A stretch of DNA of 64,000 bases from Macrosoma leucophasiata (GCA_036365455.1 JAWQUS010000030.1:3038001-3102000), one strand, 5' to 3'. Shown: positions 22,411-36,218, counted from the stretch's first letter. Numbers and translations are program-made. The notes: a model not told the origin generated them from the letters alone.

Positions 22411-22787
22411 TTTAACAGTCACTTAAAAAAAAATTGAAATAATGAAAAAAAATCTAGTAAGTGAACATTATTGTTAAATAAAAATAAATACAACAGACAA
22501 TCAAAGCGAACAGATAGTTGAAGTTTATATTTTATTCTTACTTAAATGTAAAAAACACTTTCTCCAACAGTCCCAAATACTTGAATAGTACTCGCAGTTA
22601 TAATTTTAAGATATTTCACTATAGCATACAATGTTTTATATTCTTGTTTCTAAATTTACACGTCGGGGAGGTCGTTTTATGTTTAAAATTGAATGATTTC
22701 ATGATACATTGATATCGATGAACGAAACGTTCGTATTTTATATGTTTAAAACATTTAGTTTCAAATACATATTATTTATTTAATTTT

Positions 22788-22885
22788 TTTTTAATACACT
22801 TACACTCACAGCTCCATATTAGGTATTATATAAACGATAAACCTGTGTTGTGGATTGTACACATACAACACACACATTTTATTGG
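22788..22885 (-). mobile_element. SINE D, 3' fragment
   Basis: T-run, AATACACTTACACTCACAG, AAACCTGTGTTGTGG and ACACATACAACACACAC match the body of the 62780 copy. The tRNA-like head is missing. Confidence 0.7.
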
Positions 22886-23507
22886 CTCACATGTGGGTAC
22901 TTGCAAAAATTTTTTTTTATTCTATGAACAAATTTTGATAGGAAATTCATGCAAGACCTGTTTGTTTATGTATGAAATTTGATAAAAACAAAGTTTCACT
23001 CGGTAAACAGATGGGTGACGGTCGACGTTGATTCGGCTCCCCTACTATTGTGTAAATGTTCAATATAATATATGTATAAAGATCATGTTACTAAAATTAC
23101 GAAAGTAGTCGAGATACCGTATCAATGTATGTTTATGATTGTTTTTATTTATTTTCGCTTTGAATATACGATTTTGAATTACTCATGTTCAATTAGAATC
23201 TTATGAAATGTGATTGACACTTGTCGCTTGGGAATAAAATCAATGTTTTTTCTAGATTGTTCTACACCACAGCATAGTCCTAAAAATAGTGTCTGTTCCT
23301 TACTTATCTTATGCCAGGTCAATGTGTAAGATCGAAAAGATATATTTTACTGTACAAACGAATTACTTTTTTATTAAAATATCATATATTTAAATATAAA
23401 AGTAAATACCTGTAATTTGATGATCGGGTATACGAAAATTTGAGAGAATGTTGATCTACACATGAATTGGAGGTAGTTAATAGGTGATGATTGGTACGAC
23501 AGGACAG

Positions 23508-23570
23508 GCGGAGTGCGAGACGGTGGGCCGCTACCGTCCGCTGTCGCCCGAACACCGCACTAGTCCGTAA
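23508..23570 (+). CDS. Candidate alternative PTEN C-terminal exon
   Basis: A short GC-rich island in AT-rich DNA, after GGACAG. Joined in phase 0 to the internal donor at 20035 it reads AECETVGRYRPLSPEHRTSP and then TAA. A second option is a donor CC|GTAAGT at 23567, making it an internal exon. The acceptor lacks a good pyrimidine tract, and no homologue is recognised. It is listed because composition, frame and splice borders agree; it may be chance. Confidence 0.3.
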   Translation, partial: AECETVGRYRPLSPEHRTSP

Positions 23571-23794
23571 GTCACAACCCCTGCGTTAGGGCCTTGCCCG
23601 ATGTTTCCCGTGTTTCGTTTCTCATTCAAGCTGACCCTAACTCTCGATAACCGCCAGACGCGTCTTTGCTATTCCTCTCCTGTCTATAGATTCTTGCAAA
23701 TTTCTTTAATTTCAAGAATTCTTCAAAAACAACCCTGTCTGTATCGTACGAATAAGTGATTATCAAGAAGAGAAACTCTGATACAAAACACTAA

Positions 23795-23932
23795 GCCTGG
23801 GTTGCACCAAGATATTTCTTAAAGTTATTGTAACATTGCACATCATTCTCTAAATTAATGAAATCTGTGCAGTTAGAGAAGGATGTGAAATGTTACAATA
23901 ACTTTTAACATATTTCTTGGTGCAACCCAGGC
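23795..23932. mobile_element. MITE J (GCCTGGGTTGCACCAAG hairpin)
   Basis: 138 bp; GCCTGGGTTGCACCAAGATA at the left, TTTCTTGGTGCAACCCAGGC at the right, with TAA duplicated at 23792-23794 and 23933-23935. Inner TTATTGTAACATTGCACATC also pairs with its partner. Confidence 0.9.
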
Positions 23933-23984
23933 TAAAAAAGGTGGCACCACGGCTCGTTGATGTAGACTTGACGTTTACCTCGCC

Positions 23985-24205
23985 ATGGTCACACCGCGGA
24001 CACTCCGCCATAATTCCATACAAACGCTTAATTTGGTTTCTATCCATCAGTGACGTGTATTTACACGCGCACCTGTGTGCGTGGCACGTACAAAATACCA
24101 ACCGTCGCCCATAAGAGGGGAAGGGGTTGTGTATGTGTGCAAATCGGGCGGGACGTCGAAGTGTCCATTCTATACGTAGTATTATTACATATTCTCTGCC
24201 ATGGT
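23985..24205 (+). repeat. Family M repeat
   Basis: CACACCGCGGACACTCCGCC, AGTGACGTGTATTTACACGC, CGTCGCCCATAAGAGGGGAA and ACGTAGTATTATTACATATT. Confidence 0.75.
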
Positions 24206-24209
24206 TGAC

Positions 24210-25885
24210 ATGACGATGTGGCTAAAACAACACAACAAAATATAAAGATGAGAACTGATAATTTAAATTGATAGATACCATGCTTAGCAACTCACAACTA
24301 AGCAGCTTTAAGTTGTGAGTTGCTATAATTACCGTAAATCAAACGCGATGCCGGCAGATATGCTACGAGGCGGTTGTCATTTAAAAACAAAAAAAAAACA
24401 ACTTTTGACAAGTAAAAATACCTAGGTATCATTACTTCTATATAATTACTTATTCATAACCTGTATCGAATATAATATCGAAGGGGCATAGATGATCTAC
24501 ACTTTTCAATTTATAGGTATGACAGAAGGAATTGCAAAATCGCAGCTACGTACGGTCGTTCAAAAAACGTTGTCTATAGCTTTGAGGTTGAGATACAATT
24601 AAAAAATCTAGATATGCGATTGACCACTTGTTTGATCGACTGTTCGAAAGCCAATGCGTTACGTTGACCGAAACCCAGCGTGAAATAACAATTTTGTTTA
24701 TAGCTATGACCCAAAACGAATGAATGCTTATTGGTGTGCTCATCGGGACGGTTCAAGGCGAGTTTAAAACTTAAAAATAATGTTTTCTCCCTCACAAGTC
24801 TCGCCCGTACCGTCCGTTGTGTGAACATACCTTAATATCGCGACTTATTCCCTCTTTTTCTTACTTTCAGGTATAAAATGAATATGCATCTTTTTATTTT
24901 GTTACCTCTATGTTATCGGTTTAAGGGGAATAAATGCGATCTGTAAATAGGCAGTGCGCTCAAACTTAACTCTTATGTTCAATTCAATTCATTTATTTGC
25001 GAAAATGGGTAAAATTTTTATGAAGATCTTATGAAATAAAATAAATATAAGTAGTCATTTTGACTCGTTTTCGGTGTGCTTATGGTCTTCGGCGCTCACA
25101 TATGCAATTAAACAACGATTTTGTGATGTGTTTTAATGTGAGAGTGACTTGGTTGTGTTGTTATCTATTGTGGTTGCACACATGTAAACATTTAAGTGTG
25201 TGTAATGTAGTGGTGGACGAATGTCAATCCGGTTAGTATAATATATAGAGAAGACACAGGAACAAACTGCCGGTTCCGTTTTTAAATTGATTTGACTGAT
25301 ATTTATATCACGTTTTCACGTCAGCTGTCATGTTATTATGGGAAAGTGTAATAAATTGAATGCAAAAAACTGGAACCGTGCTACCAAGGGAATGTCCTGT
25401 CTAGTTGCTCTAGGTCAATGGACAAATGTAAGTTTTTATTTGGAGTTATGCTCCAGCTGATATCGAAAGTGGAGGGCTTTTACAAATACTGTGTTTTAAT
25501 TCATATTCAATTCAGCACAGTTTTATTTGCATCCAAAAATTCACTTTTACATTATTGACATTAATAAATGAGAATTAAGTTTGGGTTGCGTTTCCGCTTA
25601 GCATTTTTATGTGTGCTCTGTGTTTGTTTTTTGGAATGCGCCTAAAGCTTAATTAAGACTACGACAGAAATTGCTACAGTGTCAGGCATTAATGTGTGCT
25701 GTTCACAAAAATGGTACAACATTAGTCGTGTCGCAATAAATTTCGCAATTAGAGTTAATTTTGTTCATACAGACACACGGTATACATTGAGTGTACCATG
25801 TGTAGTGTGAGTAGTGTCGTGGTCTAATCAAGCCTTAATTCATTCATGTTCATGTCACATACCCTTAGAACCACGGAATAGATAA
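24210..25885. other. AT-rich intergenic stretch
   Basis: No gene or named repeat recognised. A short perfect pair (AGCAACTCACAACT / AGTTGTGAGTTGCT) at 24287-24326 forms a hairpin. Confidence 0.4.
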
Positions 25886-25889
25886 ATAA

Positions 25890-26104
25890 AATTGGAATGG
25901 TAATGTGGGCGCGGCAAGCGCACGACAACTATACGTGTACACACACAGTTCGGCAGAACCATTCGTTCGCCGCTCGCCGTCGTCGTCGTGTAGACTGCTT
26001 CGAACGACGCATCACTTGGTAAAATACCATGTAGTGCCAATTTTAACATGTAATATGAAATGTCAGACCTCAAGTATAAAGCGAGGAGGTATATCTTCTG
26101 ATCG
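25890..26104 (+). other. Orphan exon-like segment (possible promoter and first exon)
   Basis: A GC-rich patch in AT-rich DNA (GCGGCAAGCGCACGACAACT, CGCCGCTCGCCGTCGTCGTC) followed by ATGAAATGTCAGACCTCAAG and a consensus donor GATCG|GTAAGT at 26104/26105. No downstream exon is recognised within 11 kb. It may be the first exon of a gene with distant exons, a non-coding RNA, or chance. Confidence 0.3.
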
Positions 26105-28870
26105 GTAAGTCACAAATAACAATTATTGTTATAATACTTGTATAAAACATATAAATATACAAAGGAATATGAATATTCGAACTTAAACTGCATTATTTAA
26201 ACGTTACTCCTAGCGAATACATTGCTCGCTAAGCACTCGCTCAATTAACGCTATTACTGTCTCCGCTGGCAATGTACAGCATGTAATGCGTTCGCTACAG
26301 TTCGACTAGTTTATTGGTGAGTATATTGTTGTGTGCGTGCGAGTGTTAATTGTCTACGGGCGTTACATCTTAGTATGCAAACTTACGCAAACGAATAGCT
26401 GCCCTGAGATTAATGTGTGGGTGATTGTCGAGATGGTGTTACATTTGTTTAAGAAATTGCATGGTGGGAGAAAAGCAGCGACACTGGTTCTAATACTATT
26501 ATAAATTGAAGCAAAGGCCTTTCCATCCTTATTGATCTATTCCGTGCTTAGAACCATTCGGTAAATGGTAAAGCAATTATTTTACTGGATTGGTTTTTCA
26601 GCCTTCATAACGTACATTTGTTGTTGCTATGAAAACACTTTTAGGCCTAATTCGTTTTTGAAATAAAAAAGTTTACTGACGGATCTTCAAGATTTATTTA
26701 TTTGTACGATTAATTGTTTTCATAACAATAGCGTTATTATTCAAATACATGCCCCAGTTCAACTAGCACTATATATTAATCACAATTTCTTTATTTTTTT
26801 TAATTCAATTTCCTATATTATTATCCTATGTTATTATAGAAGAAGAGAAGCACTGGTCCTCTCGTTTATCTAAGATCTTTTTTAGATGCTTGTCAGTTCG
26901 TTTTTACTGTAGGAAACAGTCAGAACTGTTAACTATAGTAACTGTTAAAGTTGATTTATATATTTTCAAAAGCAAACCATTCAACTGAATTCTTTCATAA
27001 TTTAAATCGTAATATTATTTTGAACGAATAACATTCGAAAAAAGAATATCATTGTCTATCTGTATTTTTAAAATAAGAATAACATTCTAATCATTTTAAT
27101 TTAGTTTGATTTCTTTATCTATAATTCTGTTATGTCTATAATGTCCCTTTTCAGCAAGAACTTAATTTTATCGTTCATTAAAAATATATCTTTAAATTCA
27201 AGTTAAAATAACCTAAAAATATTAACAAATAAAATGTATCTAGTTCTCAGTAGGTTAAATCTTATGCACACATTTTTTTATTTCATTACATAAAATGAAT
27301 AATACATATTGACACATACATATTGTCTGTAGATCTAACTCCAGTGTGTTTGTTGGTATGATTTGTCGTGTTGCCTATTTTGTGTATACTGTCTAGCTAT
27401 GCATGCTATATGTAATAATACTGCAAATACCCTTGTATGAAATAATATATTACCCACAACATTTAACCTTTTCTCTTTCAGTTTTTCAAGTTCAGTATTG
27501 TTGTCGATTCTGAACATAAAAAGTGTGGAACTTGCGTACTATTTACTATATTTTTAATTTAATTATAACATAGCTATGTATAATACATGATTTGTGTATA
27601 TAAAATGACGATCGCTTATTTTTTTATGTTCAGATAATTGTGTAAAATGCAAAGCAGAACCAACCACATAGGTGTTACGATTTAATTATTGAAAATATTT
27701 AGACAGTTTCTTATATGTAAAATCTTATCTTGATTTGACATTTTAAGCCGTGTTCTGTTTTGCAATACACGCCCAATATAACTTTCTATATCAATCAGAG
27801 AATGGACTGAGTCAACAAAATCACCAATAGATAGAAAGAGTCTGTTTTTACTCTACTCCCAATTGAGCGAGTGATAGAAAACAGATATTCTCTGTCTCTT
27901 TTTCCGGTCTACTTTTCGGTTGTACTTCGCTATCATTAAATCTAGAAAGAACCAGTCTATTATCTGTTTATTTTGTTTGTAAATATATTCTTTATTTTTA
28001 TATTTAACTCTTAGTCCTTTACCTCCTATACCCCTGTGGAATGTGTTATGTGTTGTCCCCATAACTTGCTGACATTTGTTGCACCAACGTCAAACTTCAT
28101 GGTTACGGTACGAAAATGTCTAATGCCTTTGTGTAAATTAGTTTAAAAATACTGCTTCATTGAATTTTTTTTTTTTGTTTTAGAAGTATGCTTGCTCAAT
28201 TTTTTTTTAATTTTTTTTTTTATGTTGCAATTATGTATAATTTTATGTAATTTACACCAAGGCAATGTTATTTCATTCATCTTTGTTCTAACACATCATC
28301 CGCTGTACATAGCTTTGCAAAACGCATCACACATGCCACAAGCACTTTTTAAATGCCTCAGTAATGCATAGTCTTTTTTATTTTTCGATCATACACTTTT
28401 TTTTAATACGCTTCATTTTGATTTTATTGCTGCTCTTAAAAGCCAGCGGGGCATTTAGAAATGTATACATAACACTTTTAAATTTTTGAGCTTAATTTCT
28501 GAAAATAGCTCGAAAAACTTAAGTAATGTGGCACGTGTAATCGCTTACAATGGGTTTCTCAAATTTCAGGTGAATCCACCTACTTGTGATGACACGGGAG
28601 CTCACCACTTCTAAACCCGCTTTAACCCCACTAGGCAAAGGCAAACTAACACGGTGCGAGCCTTTACCATAGTGACGTAGTGTGTCTAAATGTGTAGATA
28701 GTGCGGGTGTGCCATTGCCCCTGGACAGAATAAAAAACGTTGTGATAGTGAACGCTGCGGTATAGTGACGCCTGATTTTCGACTTGTGTCCGAGGATTGT
28801 TATGGTGTCGCGTTCGTAACTGGAGGTTTCGCCGGCACTCGGCCCCGTAGGCGTATTCTCGTTGGCCGCC
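26105..28870. other. AT-rich intergenic stretch
   Basis: No coding signal. The minus frame 28519-28926 (135 codons) ends in MITE I and has no recognised domain; it is more likely an unnamed repeat than a gene. Confidence 0.4.
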
Positions 28871-28879
28871 AATTTGAGA

Positions 28880-28960
28880 GCCACTTCAGTACATTGCTGT
28901 TTGCCTAAAATTATCGTAATTGTCACGTTACGTCAAAACAGCGGTGTTCTGCGAAGTGGC
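28880..28960. mobile_element. Short hairpin MITE I, second copy
   Basis: GCCACTTCAGTACATTGCTG and CAGCGGTGTTCTGCGAAGTGGC-type end. It shares CAGTACATTGCTGTTT with the 1056 copy. Confidence 0.75.
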
Positions 28961-29667
28961 TATCGTAATTATGTCATCTGAGGTGCGCCTTCAGGTCGTG
29001 TCTTGTATGTTAATGTTTCTCTGATTCGTAGGGCTCGTACTGGCGCGGCGGGAGGGACAGATAACTGTCAGTAGGCAATGAATCCGTGGGTCGAGGATTT
29101 TGGTTGCCTCAATGCAAACCCAACAGATTTACAAGGCCTAACCCGATGCGGTGGAGATGTCGCGTCTGTCGCACCAGTATGCACGCCATATTGGAACCTA
29201 TTTTTTAAACTCCTTTCGATTCAACATTACGAATTGAATAAAATCCATTATCAATTTATAAATAAAAATCGTTTTCCAATACTTTTCTCTCGATAAAAAC
29301 AGTGTGGCCAGACGTAAAAAGGGAGTTTGAAAAATGGATGATTCCGTTTTTTAAAATAAAAAATAGCCTATCTATATTTATAAATGGCCAGTGTCAAACT
29401 CGAAACGAAGTCGTTACTTTTTTAATTATATTCGAATTTCTTACCAATTACCGTTTAAGAGTTTCAAGTATTTTTTATCAGCGTATACCTCTTTGTTTGG
29501 GTCGGGATTAAATACAAGTGTTTGAAACACGTTTTTGTACAGCTTTACGAATGGTAGGTATGTCATTGTGAACTCGCGATAATTTTAATGGCGCATTTTT
29601 CATACAATCTCATTTTATATTTAAACGGAATCTATTTGTTTTAGAATTGTTTAGATACGTGTTTAGT

Positions 29668-29860
29668 GGTGATAGAGGCAGTGTTCAGTGCTTTCATGTT
29701 CCGATTAGATGGTAATGTAAGGCAATTGAGCTTAGTCCTCAGGTGTGCTAACACCTTTATTGATGCCTCTAGTTTTTATGTAGTTATCAATTAGGCTAGA
29801 GTATACAAACTGTATGCTTGTTAATCACTTTGGCGTTTTTATGTAAGTAATTAAATAATT
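29668..29860 (+). repeat. Family A, old degraded copy
   Basis: GCAGTGTTCAGTGCTTTCAT, GATGGTAATGTAAGGC and CTGTATGCTTGTTAATCACT are recognisable; the middle is eroded. Confidence 0.55.
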
Positions 29861-30100
29861 AAAAATCTTAGTTGAAAACACTGCAAAACTCTCTATCTCA
29901 CTCTTGATAACGCTATTTTGTCAAGTTTTACACTGCGTTGAGTAATATGGTTAAATTTTAAAATTTCCCTGATTTAAAAAAAATATGCAATTGGAATAGT
30001 CTTTAAATAAATTTTGATGAAGAAAAAATATCGGTATAAGAGGAATAGTCTTCAAAACGATTTTTATTAAGGTTGAGATGATAAATAAAAATACATTAAA

Positions 30101-30245
30101 TCCTTTTTTTCATTAACGTATTTTAGCTACAGTGTTGCTAATCACTCTTTTGTCCTTATTTATCATACACAATTGACACGGAAAATGACAAAGACAAAGC
30201 GTATTATAGCTAAAACGTATCGTACGTTTAAAAATAAAGGAGTTA
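30101..30245. mobile_element. MITE G, degraded copy
   Basis: ACGTATTTTAGCTACAGTGT and ATTATAGCTAAAACGTATCG match the inner arms in reverse orientation; the ends are eroded. Confidence 0.65.
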
Positions 30246-30987
30246 GGTTTTTTAATTAAGAATAACGTTCTAAAACATATAGATTCCGTTCCATTGCTAT
30301 AACGATTCGAATGTAAGGATCCAATCTATCGGTGGTGCTGTTACGTTTATGATCCTATTTTACACAAAGGGAAACAAATTCGAAAACTTTACAACTTTTA
30401 CAAGACGCTTACAAAAAAAAATCTAGTGCGTACTTCGATCGGCTAAACATTCAAGTTACGTAAACAATTTTTACTAGAGTACAAATCAAACGATTTCTTA
30501 TAGCCAAAAGGAGAATTCTTTAGTTCTTAAGGTGACTTTCCACGGGCTCGCGGACGGCAGACGGCTGATGAAGTTAATCGAATATTTTTGTAAGTTTATG
30601 AATTTTTTCCAAAATTAAAAACTTATTAGTTTTTAAATGATATCATTTTCTAACTTTATTCAAGCAAGCTAGACCCGAGAACAACTCGTTGTTAAAAACT
30701 TATTGACATTATTGTTGTGAGGAGGAAAAATATCAAAATTGTGTTATCGTCACAAGTTATATATTACAGCTTTAATGCGCGCCGTGGTCAATTGCCTTCA
30801 TGAAGCAGTATCGACCCCAAGGGTCTTACAAGTCATTGCGATTTGTTCCTTCGATTGGAATTTCTTTTTTTTAATTAATGCACGAATACTTTACTAATAT
30901 CGTTTAGTTAAATCTTTCTATATTTTTATTACTAATTGTTAGAGAATTATATGCCGTGAGGTGAGGCAGATTATTCCCACCACGCGT

Positions 30988-31170
30988 CCCTTGGTTAATG
31001 CGTTTACACTGTTATTCACCAAGTGTTAAAATGTCATGTAATTCAATTCCACTTTCTCCTAACACTTGTTTAACACTTGTTAGTTACACCATACTGGAAT
31101 TGGCGAAAGTGTTTCACACTTTCAAATCAACATGTTGCGTTTGAAATCAATGTAAACGCAGCATCAAGGG
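30988..31170. mobile_element. MITE-like element with inverted ends
   Basis: Left CCCTTGGTTAATGCGTTTAC, right GTAAACGCAGCATCAAGGG. The interior has imperfect pairing around TTAACACTTG. Confidence 0.65.
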
Positions 31171-32207
31171 GCAATTTGACTTAGTCCAAAGTCGGACAGT
31201 AAATTTTGTTTTTTGTGTAGTTTCAAAAGATCTCAACAACTGCCATCTTGTTTAGGCTACGCGAGTGTGCACTTTTTGGTTTTGAATACAATGCATGATC
31301 AAAATCGAAAGTAAAAAATAAAAGTGTTTTTTAAAGTGTGAGAACTAAAATCGTTATCCGTTTATTTATTTAGTTAAATCAAATTACAAATTAATTGTTT
31401 ATTTGGCAAGTAAAAATCTAAAGTTGCCTTTGTGAACCTCACAGTGCACACTTTTTAGTGAAAAACTTCAAAATTTTTAGGTGGCTTCATATAAGCATTG
31501 TTTTTTAAACGCATCCAAACTGTGCATACAAAAGATTTAACCACCCAAATCTTTGAAGAGCTTGAGGTGATCGCAAATTGTGGACAGATTTATGTGCGTT
31601 TAGAAACTTGACACGTTCAAATTTCAACGTCAAAATGGTGTTGCCACGTTGACGTTCGGGATTCGATCAAATCATTTATCTATTAGCCTAAATAAATAAA
31701 ATTGAGTGAAATAAAAACAAAGTGGGTGTATTTGGAATGTGATTTATATATTTTTTAATTAATACTTTTTTTTGTATTTGGTAATGATGTGGAAACGTAC
31801 TAGGAACTCCGTATTAACTTTTTAATTATTTTTTTTTTTTCTACAATAAATAGTGCTTTGGAGTTGACTCACTCCATAGAAACTTTCTCCAGGTTGTTTT
31901 TTTTTTCACTTTTGTAGCAGCCTTAAACTGATACCAAATATGTACTTATTTACGGAATCCAAAATTGTCGTCGTCTCTATCTGATATAGTATGTATGGAA
32001 GTGATGAAGGTTAAGAAAATTGACTTAGAAAGTTAAATCTCTGTTTCTAGTACAAGGAAAGTGAAGGCCGCTGATTGAAGTTTTATTGACACTAACTGAA
32101 ATTAGCTTAACATAAGTTATCAGGTAAAACATTCTAATATAACGATATATAAAAATATCTCTTAATTATTTAAACATATATGTCTGTCATTTCTGTAAAA
32201 AGGTATA

Positions 32208-32350
32208 ATGACTTAGGCCTCAGGGGTGGCACTAATCTACATTTGGACGGACCTCTACCTTTTGTGTAGATGTGTAAAGGCTGCAGTAGTCATTCACCAT
32301 CCGTGATATGTGAACTGCATGCTTGCTCGCCACCGTTCATTATATTAAAA
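32208..32350 (+). repeat. Family A, 3' half
   Basis: GGCCTCAGGGGTGGCAC, GGCTGCAGTAGTCATTCAC and TGAACTGCATGCTTGCTC, then an A-run. Confidence 0.75.
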
Positions 32351-32596
32351 AAATATCATACGTATGAAATCAATAAATATGTCGTTAATGCACGTAAGAC
32401 AACAATAGAAAAATCCCCTAATTTTATCCCATTCTTCAAATACTTCCTACTCAGAAGGATGTAATTTTATGTTTGAATGAAATTTTATCATTGTAAAATA
32501 ATATTGAACTGTAAAGTGTTTCATTTTTTTTTATTTGCAAACTTAGTCGCCTTCAAAATCAGCGGCCAAAATGCATGTTGAGCAAAATTACAATGG

Positions 32597-32780
32597 AATC
32601 TCTATTATATAAAAATAAGTCGGGTTTTCCTTCCTGACGCTATAACTCCAGAACGCATGAACCGATTTCCACGGTTTTGCAATCGTTGGAAAGGCCTCGG
32701 GCTCCGTGAGGTTTATAGCAAAGAAAATTCAGGATTATAAAACGACATCTACGCGAGCGAAGCCGCGGGCAATAGCTAGT
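32597..32780 (+). mobile_element. Helitron-like non-autonomous repeat
   Basis: TATATAAAAATAAGTCGGG start, ACTCCAGAACGCATGAACCG and a GAAGCCGCGGGCAATAGCTAGT-like end. Confidence 0.65.
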
Positions 32781-33342
32781 TGTATATAAATAATTTGTTA
32801 GCGTGTTATTCAGATCTGTTAGCAACAGCTGGGTTTGCATGGTACAGTAACCGGCAGATACATTGGGGCTGTTGAGAGTAATTAATATCTTACATTTTGT
32901 AATCCTATCACCACTAATTTAGTAACGGCTTTTAATTGAGAACTAACGGCCAGAGCCGTTTAGCCTGTCACTACTGTCATCGGTTAGACAAAATGGCGTA
33001 TTTTCCTTACTCAGCACATGTGTTTCGTCCGAGTTTTGTTAAGATCTTAATTCCTCTGAATAGCCCCATGGAAAGCTGATTGGCGCTGTGTGGATTATTG
33101 ATATGTTGTTATTGACATATAAATAATCAGCTACGCGTTGTGCGGTGCTGATATACAACTGCAGGGAACTTTGTAAGTACATTGAAGTTCGTATGGCGGG
33201 CCCATGTGTATTAGTGTAATTTGTTTTCTCGTTTCTATGACGTTTTAGGTGCGTTTTGTGATATGGACGTTCCAAATGTTTGCTTGAAGATATATTAGCA
33301 ACCAAAATTACTGAGATTTTGAAATCCCTTTTTTTTCTATAA

Positions 33343-33680
33343 AGGTTGTCCTAGAAATCTACAATAAACCGAAAACGGGTGATAGGCCAAGTCATTAGAA
33401 AAATATTAAAATATATATTTGTCTTGCATTTTTCATATTATAAGGATTTTAGAAAATATCGGAAAAACTGACATCTTGTGATGATCTTTCAAGACTACGA
33501 ATATTACTTTTTTGTAAAAAAAAATAAATAAAAATAATATTTGTAGTTCTTCCGATATTTTTTAAAATTCTTACAATATTAAAAATACATTTTTTTTTCA
33601 CATTTTTCTAATAACTGTCATGACTTGGCTGGCCTATCACCCGTTTTCGGTTTATCATTGATTTCTGGGACACCCTGTAT
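33343..33680. mobile_element. Foldback element with ACAGGGTGTCCCAGAAAT-type end
   Basis: Long arms of about 160 bp: AAACCGAAAACGGGTGATAG at 33367 pairs with CTATCACCCGTTTTCGGTTT at 33634. The right edge reads ATTTCTGGGACACCCTGTAT, typical of mariner-like termini; the left has a mutated form. Confidence 0.75.
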
Positions 33681-34479
33681 ATGTAATCATGTCTTGGATT
33701 GTATCTCCAAGCCAAATATTTGAAGCGTTCACATTTAGGAGATGAAAATCAAATATTTATTTCGAATGTTGCTGTAATGTGAAAATAAACATGAGAATTT
33801 TGACAATGATTAACGGACATACTATGCGATATTTGTATCTGTGGATATAGCAAGGAAAATGTTGTTGTACGAAGATGCTTTTTTGTCGATACTATCTACA
33901 GATTCAAATATGTTAGCACCGATTCAATACTATGTCCAAGTCGACCACAGTCGATTGGACTATTCCGCCCAATAGGTACGTCAGGTTAAGGAATGATATC
34001 GGGTGTGGGATTTGAATCGGCGCAACGATTTGTGACTGGATTGGACATGTTTTGAAAATGTGGAAAAAAAAAAACTCTATAGCGCTATGTTCTTCAACAG
34101 AAGAGAAATGACCGCAAAATCGGATGTTGTTCTGTTGTTACAAAATTTTGTATGAATATTAATAAAATAATGTGAATACATACAATGCCACGTGAATACT
34201 TTTATCTGATTACATCGTTTTTCACTGTATTTATGTATGTTGTATCTTCTTGCCTAGTCCCTTACAGGGTAGGCAGTGTGATCACGTTACATTGTCTCAC
34301 ATTAAACAACTAAGTACTTTTATAATAACAAGAAAAAAATCTGAGATTACTACTTTGCTTTCGATACGTTTCATTTTAAATTATACCCTTATATATTCAG
34401 ATCAAGATAAAAATCATCTGTATAATAAGTACTTACCTTACCTTACTTATTTATACTTGATAATATTATATAGAGGAAA

Positions 34480-34860
34480 CATTTGTGTTTATGTATGTAT
34501 GTTTGTAACGTTTTCACACAAAAGCTACTGAACCGATTCAAAAAATTCGTTCACTATTAGAAAGCTGTATCTTCACGGAGTGACATAGGTTATATTCATT
34601 TTGCATTCATTACTCCCGTGCGAAACCGGGGCGAGCATCTAGTAGTTTAATAAATTTATGATTGTTCAGTATGTACCCGGACGAAGTCGTTGGGCGTTGC
34701 TAGTATAAAAGTAGCCTAAGTTACTCCATAAGTTATTACATAAGCTATCTGCCAGTGAAAGTCCCGTCAAAATCGGTCCAGCCGTTCCCGAGATTAGCTG
34801 GAACAAACAGACGGACAAAAATTGTTGTTTTGGTATATGTGCCGTGTATACATACATATT
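34480..34860 (+). repeat. Helitron-like tail and adjoining LINE-like 3' repeat
   Basis: 34480-34640 has CTACTGAACCGATTC and ends CGAAACCGGGGCGAGCATCTAG. 34665-34830 has GTATAAAAGTAGCCTAAGTT and GTCAAAATCGGTCCAGCC before CAAACAGACGGACAAA, a dispersed repeat common in moth genomes. Confidence 0.5.
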
Positions 34861-34882
34861 ATGTATGTATACACGGTAAAAA
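34848..34882. repeat. Palindrome
   Basis: CCGTGTATACATACATA followed by TATGTATGTATACACGG across one or two bases, close to a perfect hairpin. Confidence 0.7.
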
Positions 34883-36218
34883 GGGTATAGTAAAAAGCGG
34901 TTATTTTTATATTACAAACAGACACTCCAATTTAATTTACTTGTATCGATGACGAGTTCGCGATCTATCCATTATTAAATTGAATTAAAAATAAACTTCA
35001 TTATGCTGCGGAAATCTCCAAAGGTCCTGTTTTCCTAGTTACATCCAGATTCCATTAATTGTTCAGACATGTCTAATCCAGGAAAGCGTAAGTGATGGTA
35101 ATGCATTCGGAAGGTTGAAACTTTGGTAATGTAGGTTAGGCTAGAGTACAGGTTAAGATAGGTTAGGAACGTCATAGAATCGGACTCGGAGCGGTAGCAG
35201 CGATGCAATGTAAGTTCATAAGAGAAATTAAATATAAAAATAATGGAGGGTGGTCATTGATCAGCTATCAGTTGTAGGTTTTCTTTGCATTAATATTATT
35301 AATATGGATTTGAATTAAACGCAAGATTTTCGAGAATTGCGTTTTTTTTTTAAATGTCTGTGTTATATTTAAAAATTTCTCTTTAAACACTTGTCCTAGA
35401 AATTCTTAAATAGAAAATTAAATAATATTTTAAGTGTTTCCATGAGCATCTGATGGTGAATCAATAGCTGTCCTCTTTGGGGTCTATTAAGTTTACTTTT
35501 AATATTTTGGGCTACAAACTGTCCCAGTCACACGAATGCTTCCAGTTTTCGAAAAAAAAAACTTTTTTTTTTAAATTAAGTGTCATGAATTTGTAACATG
35601 TTTCTCATTAATTAGTTTGTAATTTAATATTTTTTAATGTATGGCTTTGTTTTTTTTTTTCGTTTCAAAATCGAAGCGTCATGTTTTTAGTTCCGTTCGA
35701 TTGTAAATATGGTTTTTCAACGTTGACGTGTAATTTTCTTTATGTGCTATGTAAGCGAATTACAATCTATTTGGCGTCCGTTTTATATACGTGTGTATAA
35801 CAAGTACAAATTTAGATGATATTAGTTGGTTCCGTACTGAAGAGAGGCGTTAATTCACATATAAATAGATTAATAATTTACCGCCACCTTTAGTGTGATC
35901 GCGCAGTTGGAGACACGAGACGCATGCGAATCTTTAAAGTTGTACTATCACATTATTCGAAAAGAGGACATTATATGTATACATCATAACAAGAAAATAA
36001 CTTCTCTAATCCCGCAGTTGTTGGCATATCGCTCGTTACTCCACGGCGCCCCACCCCAAACTCCCCATTCCAAACGTTAATTTTTGTACTTGCACGAATC
36101 TTACAGGTTTCTCGGTCGACCTCCCTGTCCCCCTTCCATCAAAGGTTTAGCTTTAAAGATTGTTGTTTGCCTTATAAAAAAATGTGATCTTATGACGATT
36201 ATACTTAAATGATGTCGC

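Noticed and set aside
28519..28926. 135-codon minus frame
   Set aside because: Ends in MITE I and has no recognised motif; more likely repeat sequence.
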